Assembly: GCA_937892405.1 (NCBI GenBank) | Contig: CALAFS010000033.1 | Location: 1 to 5,680, forward strand | DNA: 5,680 nucleotides | Direction of reading: 5' to 3' | DNA from: an uncultured Clostridia bacterium | GTDB taxonomy: Bacteria; Bacillota; Clostridia; Oscillospirales; CAG-272 | The notes under the pieces: model-generated | Seen by the model: the letters and a program-made list of their open reading frames with translations, nothing else | Told to the model about the DNA's origin: nothing | The model's database searches: none | Position numbers and translations under genes: made by a program | In this document: positions 1 through 3,964 of the stretch, piece by piece | Position numbering within the stretch: position 1 is the first letter of the stretch | How the letters are laid out: each line of letters opens with the position of its first letter

Positions 1-700
1 CGACGGCGCCCCGTCCGATCATCACGCCGTCTGCCCCTGTCTCACGGAGCATATTCAGGGCATCTTCTGCCGTCGCGATGTCTCCGTTCGCGATCACGGG
101 GATCTTTACGGCGCGCTTGACTTCGGCGATGACGGCGCGGTCGGCGCGCCCGCCGTAAAACTCGCTCCTCGTCCTGCCGTGTACGGCGACGAGGGCGGCG
201 CCCCCTGCCTCGGCGGCGAGGGCACATGCCGCCGCGTTCTTATGCGCGGGGTCAATCCCTGCGCGGAGCTTGACCGTCAGGGGAAGGTCGGTCGCCTCTT
301 TCAGTGCGAGAAAAATGCGATAGATTTTCTCCGGGTCGCGCATGAGGGCGCTTCCCTCCCCGTTACCGTAGACCTTCGGGACGGGGCAACCCATATTGAT
401 GTCGATAGCGACCGGAGGGACGCCACCCGGAATCCCGCGGCTCATGATCTCTGCCGCGCGGGCGAGAATGTCCGGCTCGCTTCCGAACAGCTGGAGGGCA
501 CAGGGCATTTCTTCTTCGGTGATTTTCGCAAGGGCGGCGGTCTTTTTATCCCCGTAGACTACGGCTTTTGCGCTTACCATCTCGGTGACGGTATATTCCG
601 CGCCGTGTCTTTTACATACGACGCGCATGGCGTGGTCAGTGAAGCCTGCCATCGGCGCCAGAAACAGTCCGTGCGGTACGGAAATTCCCGAAAATTTCAT
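1..700 (-). CDS. dus: tRNA-dihydrouridine synthase, 3' end missing (runs off left edge)
   Basis: A cytoplasmic FMN enzyme of this family uses NADPH to reduce specific uridines of tRNA to dihydrouridine. The 233 visible residues follow the Dus TIM-barrel signature in order: APMAGFTD at 15-22 (FMN-binding loop near the N-terminus), INMGCP at 101-106 with the expected catalytic Cys105, NGEGSALM at 113-120, KLRAG at 144-148, VHGRTR at 173-178, IPVIANGDI at 200-208 and GADGVMIGRGA at 222-232 (phosphate-binding loop). Family members are usually about 310-350 residues, so roughly the last third, including the helical tRNA-binding domain, lies beyond position 1. The start is fixed by GAAAGGAGG at 716-708, seven bases before the ATG, and by alignment of the FMN motif near residue 15. 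It lies downstream of nrdD on the same strand, but a strong terminator and about 320 bp separate them, so it probably has its own promoter. The DusA/B/C subtype cannot be assigned from this fragment; a DusB-like enzyme is likely in Clostridia (inference). Confidence 0.95.
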   Translation of the reverse strand, partial: MKFSGISVPHGLFLAPMAGFTDHAMRVVCKRHGAEYTVTEMVSAKAVVYGDKKTAALAKITEEEMPCALQLFGSEPDILARAAEIMSRGIPGGVPPVAIDINMGCPVPKVYGNGEGSALMRDPEKIYRIFLALKEATDLPLTVKLRAGIDPAHKNAAACALAAEAGGAALVAVHGRTRSEFYGGRADRAVIAEVKRAVKIPVIANGDIATAEDALNMLRETGADGVMIGRGAV

Positions 701-795
701 ATGCTGTCCTCCTTTCGGTTTTTGTTTGTCGGGTGTGAGGGATTTATTTGGTGCTTGGCAGAACAGATTTTTGCGTGTCGGGTTTGCTATGCGTT

Positions 796-856
796 TACAA
801 TCCCTCCGTCTCGCTTCGCGAGCCACCTCCCTTTACACAAGGGAGGCTTTATTATA
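796..856. repeat. Palindromic intergenic repeat (REP/MITE-like, two hairpins)
   Basis: The non-coding stretch contains two adjacent perfect hairpins. One has CCTCCCTT (826-833) pairing with AAGGGAGG (839-846) around a 5-nt loop. The other has CTCGC (810-814) pairing with GCGAG (818-822) around a 3-nt loop. A further CCCTCC (802-807) could compete for the AAGGGAGG arm. The unit is bounded by TTACAA on the left and ATTATA on the right. From memory, units of this design (CTCCCTT-loop-AAGGGAG next to a variable short hairpin and a terminal GGAGGGATTGT) are scattered between genes in many gut Clostridia; this is recall, not a search. If transcribed into dus mRNA it would fold in the leader. No coding potential is visible. 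Confidence 0.6.
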
Positions 857-971
857 CGCGCGTTCCCTAAGATTTTGCGAACATTTCGACTTGCCGAAGT
901 ACAAACACAAGGGAGGCTTTATATATTGCACCGTGCTTCTTAAGACTTCGCGAATATTTCGGCTGGGTGAA
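835..971. repeat. Imperfect tandem duplication, two copies, period about 70-73 bp
   Basis: Copy 1 starts at 835 and copy 2 at 905. They open with the identical 17-mer ACACAAGGGAGGCTTTA (835-851 and 905-921). After a diverged middle containing a 3-bp length difference, they match again over 868-898 and 941-971 (TAAGAYTTYGCGAAYATTTCG and following bases), where I count 24 of 31 identical positions, with four of the seven changes being C/T or A/G transitions in the first 22 positions. Copy 2 lacks the CCTCCCTT arm that gives copy 1 its hairpin, so it looks like a decayed or truncated repeat unit. It lies in the gap between the nrdD terminator and dus. Confidence 0.6.
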
Positions 972-1019
972 ATGTTGATGCTTGGTGCCGAAAGGTATCG
1001 GAGCGGAAATTTTTGGGGG

Positions 1020-1054
1020 GCAAAAAGGGGTTGCCGTTGGGCAACCCCTTTTGC
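1020..1054 (-). terminator. Intrinsic terminator of nrdD
   Basis: Beginning one base after the nrdD stop codon, the minus strand forms a long stem of about 13 contiguous base pairs: AAAAGGGGTTGCC (1052-1040) with GGCAACCCCTTTT (1035-1023) around a 4-nt loop (1039-1036). GC pairs can extend the base if one T (1022) is bulged out. The T-tract at 1026-1022 forms the end of the 3' arm and is matched by an A-tract on the 5' arm, followed by GCCCCCC rather than more T. The A-tract also gives the plus strand an almost symmetric hairpin, but no plus-strand gene ends here. It should separate nrdD from dus. Confidence 0.85.
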
Positions 1055-3229
1055 TTACAGGTGAAGCACCCGGTCTTTGATTTCCTGCGTGCGTCCCTGG
1101 TTCCAGTACTGTGTACCGATATAGCCGCAGGTACGGCGCGCGACATTCATCTTCGACTGGTCGCGGTTATGGCAGTTCGGGCACTCCCAGACGAGCTTCC
1201 CGTCCTCGTCAGTCTCGATCGAGATCTCTCCGTCGTAGCCGCATACCTGGCAATAGTCGCTCTTGGTGTTCAGCTCGGCGTACATGATGTGATCGTAGAT
1301 GAACTGCATGACACCGAGAACCGCCTCGATGTTGTTCTGCATGTCGGGCACCTCGACATAGGAGATCGCGCCGCCGGGAGAGAGAAGCTGAAACTTCGCT
1401 TCCAGCTCGAGCTTCTTGAACGCGTCGATCGGCTCGGTGACATGGACATGGTAGGAATTCGTGATATAGTTCTTGTCAGTCACGCCCTCGACAATGCCGA
1501 AGCGCTTTTGCAGGCACTTCGCGAATTTGTAGGTCGTGCTCTCAAGGGGTGTGCCGTAAAGCGAATAGTCGATGTTCTCCTCCGCCTTCCACTTCGCGGT
1601 ATACTCATTGAGCTTTTTCATGATCTCGAGTCCGAGCGCCTCGCCTTCCGGCTCGGTCAGCTTCTTGTGATTCAGAGAGTAGACGCACTCCCAGAGTCCC
1701 GCGTAGCCGAGGGAGAGGGTGGAATAACCGCCGTGCAGGTACTTGTCGATCGTCTCGCCCTTCTTGAGTCTTGTCAGAGCACCGTACTGCCAAAGGATCG
1801 GCGCAGCGTCCGAGAGCGTGCCGCTGAGGCGCTCATGGCGCGCCTGCAAGGCTCTGTGACAAAGCTCCATGCGCTCGTCGAAGACCTGCCAGAACTTCTC
1901 CATATCCCCGCCGGCGGACAGTCCGATGTCCACAAGGTTCACCGTGACGACGCCCTGATTGAATCTGCCGTAATACTTCGGCTTTCCGTTCTCGTCGACA
2001 TAGGGGGTGAGGAAGCTGCGGCAGCCCATGCAGGTGTAGCAATGCCCTTCTCCGTTCTTGTCGATCTTGTTCTGCAGCATGATCTTCTCGGAGATATAGT
2101 CGGGAACCATGCGCTTCGCCGTGCACTTCGCGGCAAGGCGGGTGAGGTAATAATACTTTGAATCGGGGTGCACATTCTGCTCTTCGAGGACATAGATGAG
2201 CTTCGGGAACGCGGGGGTGATCCACACGCCCGCCTCGTTCTTGACGCCCTGATAGCGCTGAAGAAGCGTCTCCTCGATGATGAGGGCAAGGTCTGCCTTC
2301 TCCTGCTCATTCTTCGCCTCGCCGAGGTACATGAAGATGGTGATGAAGGGAGCCTGTCCGTTCGTCGTCAGAAGAGTGACAACCTGATACTGGATACACT
2401 GAACGCCGCGGCGGATCTCGTCGCGCAGGCGCTCTTCGGTGATCTTCGCGATGATCTTCTCGTCCGAGACGCCCGCCTCGGCAAGCTCGGCGCGCACCTT
2501 TGCCTGAATCTTCTCGCGGCTGATCTGCACGAAGGGCGCGAGGTGTGTCAGGCTGATCGACTGACCGCCGTACTGGTTCGAGGCGACCTGCGCGATGATC
2601 TGCGTCGCGATGTTGCAGGCGGTGGAGAAGCTGTGCGGCTTCTCGATCATGGTGCCGGAGATGACCGTGCCGTTCTGGAGCATGTCCTCGAGGTTGACAA
2701 GGTCGCAGTTGTGCATATGCTGTGCGAAATAGTCGGCGTCGTGGAAGTGGATCAATCCCTCTTCATGCGCCTTGACAATGTCGGGGGCAAGAAGAAGGCG
2801 GTTCGTGATGTCCTTGGACACCTCGCCCGCCATGTAATCGCGCTGTACGCTGTTGACCGTCGGATTCTTGTTGGAATTCTCCTGTTTGACTTCCTCGTTG
2901 TTACACTCGATCAAGGAGAGAATCTTTTCGTCCGTGGTATTCGCTTTCCGAACCAGCGCGCGCTTGTAGCGGTAGGTGATATATGCCTTGGCAAGGGCGA
3001 AGGCGCCCTTCTTCATAATCTCCCGTTCGACGAGGTCCTGCACCTCCTCGACATGGACGGAGCGCCGCATCTTCCGGCACTGTCCCTCCACATTGCGAGC
3101 GATCTCTTCGATGGTCTCGGGGGAGAGTCTGTCGCTCTCGCCGACCGCCTCGTTCGCCTTCGTGACCGCCGCCGCGATTTTCTCACGGTTGAATACGGTC
3201 TCCGAACCGTTTCTCTTGATGAGTTTCAT
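1055..3229 (-). CDS. nrdD: Anaerobic (class III) ribonucleoside-triphosphate reductase, large subunit
   Basis: This cytoplasmic glycyl-radical enzyme reduces ribonucleoside triphosphates to dNTPs without oxygen, usually with formate as reductant. The 724 residues match the usual family length of about 700-780. In order: an N-terminal ATP-cone (about 2-95, opening KLIKRNGSETVF) for allosteric ATP/dATP sensing; the conserved HNCDLVNL with Cys175; YGGQSISLTHLAPF (220-233); TTNGQAPF (288-295); GVKNEAGVW (328-336) with TPAFPKLIY; MGCRSFL (401-407) with Cys403, the expected thiyl-radical cysteine; a C-terminal zinc ribbon with Cys660, Cys663, Cys683 and Cys686; and RRTCGYIG (698-705), with Gly702 the expected radical site. 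I chose the ATG at 3229 because AGGAG (3242-3238) sits eight bases upstream and the ATP-cone starts there. An in-frame ATG at 3421 would place the start upstream of the promoter. The radical-SAM activase gene nrdG, often directly downstream, is absent from this window. The gene appears monocistronic. Confidence 0.98.
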   Translation of the reverse strand: MKLIKRNGSETVFNREKIAAAVTKANEAVGESDRLSPETIEEIARNVEGQCRKMRRSVHVEEVQDLVEREIMKKGAFALAKAYITYRYKRALVRKANTTDEKILSLIECNNEEVKQENSNKNPTVNSVQRDYMAGEVSKDITNRLLLAPDIVKAHEEGLIHFHDADYFAQHMHNCDLVNLEDMLQNGTVISGTMIEKPHSFSTACNIATQIIAQVASNQYGGQSISLTHLAPFVQISREKIQAKVRAELAEAGVSDEKIIAKITEERLRDEIRRGVQCIQYQVVTLLTTNGQAPFITIFMYLGEAKNEQEKADLALIIEETLLQRYQGVKNEAGVWITPAFPKLIYVLEEQNVHPDSKYYYLTRLAAKCTAKRMVPDYISEKIMLQNKIDKNGEGHCYTCMGCRSFLTPYVDENGKPKYYGRFNQGVVTVNLVDIGLSAGGDMEKFWQVFDERMELCHRALQARHERLSGTLSDAAPILWQYGALTRLKKGETIDKYLHGGYSTLSLGYAGLWECVYSLNHKKLTEPEGEALGLEIMKKLNEYTAKWKAEENIDYSLYGTPLESTTYKFAKCLQKRFGIVEGVTDKNYITNSYHVHVTEPIDAFKKLELEAKFQLLSPGGAISYVEVPDMQNNIEAVLGVMQFIYDHIMYAELNTKSDYCQVCGYDGEISIETDEDGKLVWECPNCHNRDQSKMNVARRTCGYIGTQYWNQGRTQEIKDRVLHL

Positions 3230-3237
3230 CGTCTTTT

Positions 3238-3242
3238 CTCCT
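3238..3242 (-). promoter_or_regulatory. Ribosome binding site that fixes the nrdD start
   Basis: AGGAG lies eight bases before the ATG at 3229 and inside the transcript predicted from the upstream promoter. It supports a 724-residue protein over a 788-residue reading that begins at 3421. Confidence 0.8.
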
Positions 3243-3266
3243 GTGTGCGTGTATATAATAGAATGG

Positions 3267-3297
3267 AAGGGCGTGGGTTTCCCCTCGCACTCCCCTT
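3267..3297 (-). other. Possible small hairpin in the nrdD 5' leader
   Basis: In the roughly 100-nt leader, GCG-A-GGG (3288-3282) can pair with CCC-A-CGC (3277-3271) around a GAAA tetraloop, with one A-A mismatch. AAGG (3297-3294) and CCTT (3270-3267) could extend the base across a five-base bulge. The structure is modest and may be incidental; it matches no riboswitch I know. Confidence 0.25.
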
Positions 3298-3335
3298 TTG
3301 ATTTTTCATCGCCTTGTTGCTCGGCGACTATCCCT

Positions 3336-3363
3336 ATTATACCACATGTTGTGAGTTTGTCAA
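3336..3363 (-). promoter_or_regulatory. nrdD promoter (sigma-A type, extended -10)
   Basis: On the minus strand a perfect TTGACA (3363-3358) and a perfect TATAAT (3341-3336) are separated by 16 bp, and TGG just before the -10 gives an extended -10 (TGnTATAAT). Transcription should start near 3329, giving a leader of about 100 nt before the nrdD ATG. A fully consensus core promoter suggests strong basal activity that would need repression, which fits the operator-like sites overlapping it. Confidence 0.85.
3339..3354 (-). promoter_or_regulatory. Putative NrdR box, proximal (weaker) copy overlapping the -10
   Basis: The minus-strand 16-mer TCACAACATGTGGTAT matches about 11 of 16 NrdR-box positions, 7 of 10 in the core. 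It is offset by exactly 32 bp from the distal copy, leaving a 16-bp gap, which is the spacing typical of tandem NrdR operators (about three helical turns). It covers part of the -35 to -10 spacer and the first half of the -10, so binding would block RNA polymerase. On its own this copy would not be convincing. Confidence 0.45.
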
Positions 3364-3370
3364 GTGGAAA

Positions 3371-3386
3371 TCTCAAGATATAGTAT
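3371..3386 (-). promoter_or_regulatory. Putative NrdR box, distal copy
   Basis: The minus-strand 16-mer ATACTATATCTTGAGA matches 12 of 16 positions of the NrdR-box consensus acaCwAtATaTwGtgt as I remember it, including 9 of the 10 core positions. It lies just upstream of the -35. NrdR is the ATP-cone, zinc-ribbon repressor of ribonucleotide reductase genes across bacteria. The assignment depends on the motif, its location and the paired copy 32 bp away; NrdR itself is not encoded here. Confidence 0.55.
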
Positions 3387-3599
3387 TTTTTGCAAAAATA
3401 TTTTTTCTCCGTCTCTGTCACAAATGCACGAAAAAACGGGGGTGTTTTTGGTCATTTTTTCGCCCCCGTTTTCTCCCCTTCCGATAATTCGGGGCAGAAG
3501 GATTTTTTCTTCGTGGATTTTTACAAAAATCCCTCCGATTTTTCGTCAATATTTTTGTGGGGTGCGGGCGGAAAACGACGCAAAATTTTTTCTTTTCTC
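3387..3599. other. AT-rich divergent intergenic region with inverted repeats
   Basis: This stretch between the nrdD and feo control regions shows no credible gene. It holds a perfect 10-bp inverted repeat, AAAACGGGGG (3433-3442) and CCCCCGTTTT (3463-3472), around a 20-nt spacer. A compact AT-rich hairpin follows, GGATTTTT (3515-3522) with AAAAATCC (3525-3532). GATTTTT also recurs at about 3501, 3516 and 3537, twice followed closely by TTCGT. Short reading frames here are biased by T and A runs and lack a ribosome binding site. The repeats could be protein-binding sites or bidirectional hairpins; I cannot assign them. Confidence 0.45.
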
Positions 3600-3629
3600 T
3601 TGACAGCGACCGTGCTTTTTTGCTATACT
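3600..3629 (+). promoter_or_regulatory. feoAB promoter (sigma-A type, extended -10)
   Basis: A perfect TTGACA (3600-3605) and TATACT (3624-3629) lie 18 bp apart, with TGC directly before the -10 (extended -10). The start would be near 3636, leaving a leader of about 85 nt before feoA. Confidence 0.8.
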
Positions 3630-3631
3630 GT

Positions 3632-3670
3632 TTTGCGAAAAGTTAAATCGGACTAACTTTTTTTTGCAAA
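3632..3670 (+). promoter_or_regulatory. Inverted repeat just downstream of the feo promoter, probable operator
   Basis: AAAAGTTA (3638-3645) and TAACTTTT (3654-3661) form a perfect 8-bp-arm inverted repeat with an 8-nt spacer. Outer arms TTTGC (3632-3636) and GCAAA (3666-3670) extend the symmetry. It lies at or just after the expected transcription start, where a bound repressor would block transcription. Feo operons are usually repressed by Fe(II)-loaded DtxR/IdeR-like or Fur proteins. The GTTA/TAAC half-sites recall DtxR-type boxes, but the spacing is wider than the 3 nt of the classical box, so the regulator is not identified. The second arm continues into eight T's, so a weak attenuator hairpin is an alternative. 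Confidence 0.5.
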
Positions 3671-3681
3671 TAACAAAAACA

Positions 3682-3710
3682 GGGGCATCGTGCAGATCGG
3701 GCGACGCCCC
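3682..3710 (+). other. Leader hairpin ending one base before the feoA ribosome binding site
   Basis: GGGGCATCG (3682-3690) pairs with CGACGCCCC (3702-3710), nine positions with one internal A-C mismatch, around an 11-nt loop. The last paired base is separated by one base from the GGAGG at 3712-3716 that serves feoA. It lacks a following T-run, so it is not a terminator. It could shape access to the ribosome binding site or stabilise the transcript 5' end; its role is unknown. Confidence 0.5.
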
Positions 3711-3721
3711 CGGAGGACAGA

Positions 3722-3964
3722 ATGACACTTGATAAACTATCCGTCGGCAAGAGCGCCGTCGTCACGAAGGTCGGGGGCGAGGGGGAGCTTCGCTTCCGTT
3801 TTCTCGACATGGGAATCCTGCCCCGCACGCGGGTGACCATGGTAAAAATCGCGCCCCTCGGCGACCCGATGGAAATCCGTCTGCGCGACTACGAGCTGAC
3901 TCTGCGCCGCGAGGACGCGGCAAAAATCGAAATCCGACCCGACGAGGGAGGTGACGCCGTATGA
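3722..3964 (+). CDS. feoA: Ferrous iron transport accessory protein FeoA
   Basis: FeoA is a small cytoplasmic protein with an SH3-like beta-barrel that supports Fe(II) uptake by the membrane permease FeoB. The 80 residues are of the usual size (about 75-85) and carry the family pattern: LSVGKSAVVTKV (6-17) as the first strands, RFLDMGILP (26-34), VKIAPLGDP (41-49), and YELTLRREDAAKIEI (57-71) at the end. No signal peptide or membrane segment is present. The ATG at 3722 is preceded by GGAGG (3712-3716) with a five-base gap. Its stop overlaps the start of feoB in an ATGA, so the two are translationally coupled. Some Clostridia carry two feoA copies before feoB; only one is present here. Confidence 0.95.
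   Translation: MTLDKLSVGKSAVVTKVGGEGELRFRFLDMGILPRTRVTMVKIAPLGDPMEIRLRDYELTLRREDAAKIEIRPDEGGDAV

Noticed and set aside
851..880. TATAAT at 856-851 (minus strand) as the dus promoter
   Set aside because: The -10 hexamer is perfect, but I see no acceptable -35 at 16-18 bp, and the hexamer forms the edge of the repeat unit; kept only as a possibility in the repeat finding.
179..943. Plus-strand frame opposite dus and running into the repeat region
   Set aside because: Antisense to dus, with no family resemblance; its extension crosses the hairpin repeats.
701..1019. CRISPR-like array from the repeated GGGAGG units
   Set aside because: Only two imperfect copies, direct adjacency without unique spacers of constant length, and no cas genes nearby.
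3252..3262. TATTATATA-like sequence in the nrdD leader as a second promoter or NrdR box
   Set aside because: No -35 at suitable distance and poor fit to the NrdR core; the upstream promoter is far better.
1013..3301. Two long plus-strand reading frames (1013-2161 and 2168-3301) opposite nrdD
   Set aside because: They are antisense shadows of a clearly conserved nrdD, have no recognisable motifs or convincing ribosome binding site, and arise from the GC-rich codon bias of the real gene.
3230..3421. N-terminal extension of NrdD starting at an ATG at 3421
   Set aside because: It would begin upstream of the consensus promoter and putative operators, has no ribosome binding site there, and adds 64 residues before the ATP-cone that homologues lack.
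3364..3656. Short plus-strand reading frames of 79 and 88 codons in the AT-rich intergenic region
   Set aside because: Phe/Ser/Lys-rich translations of T and A runs, no ribosome binding site, and overlap with promoter elements.
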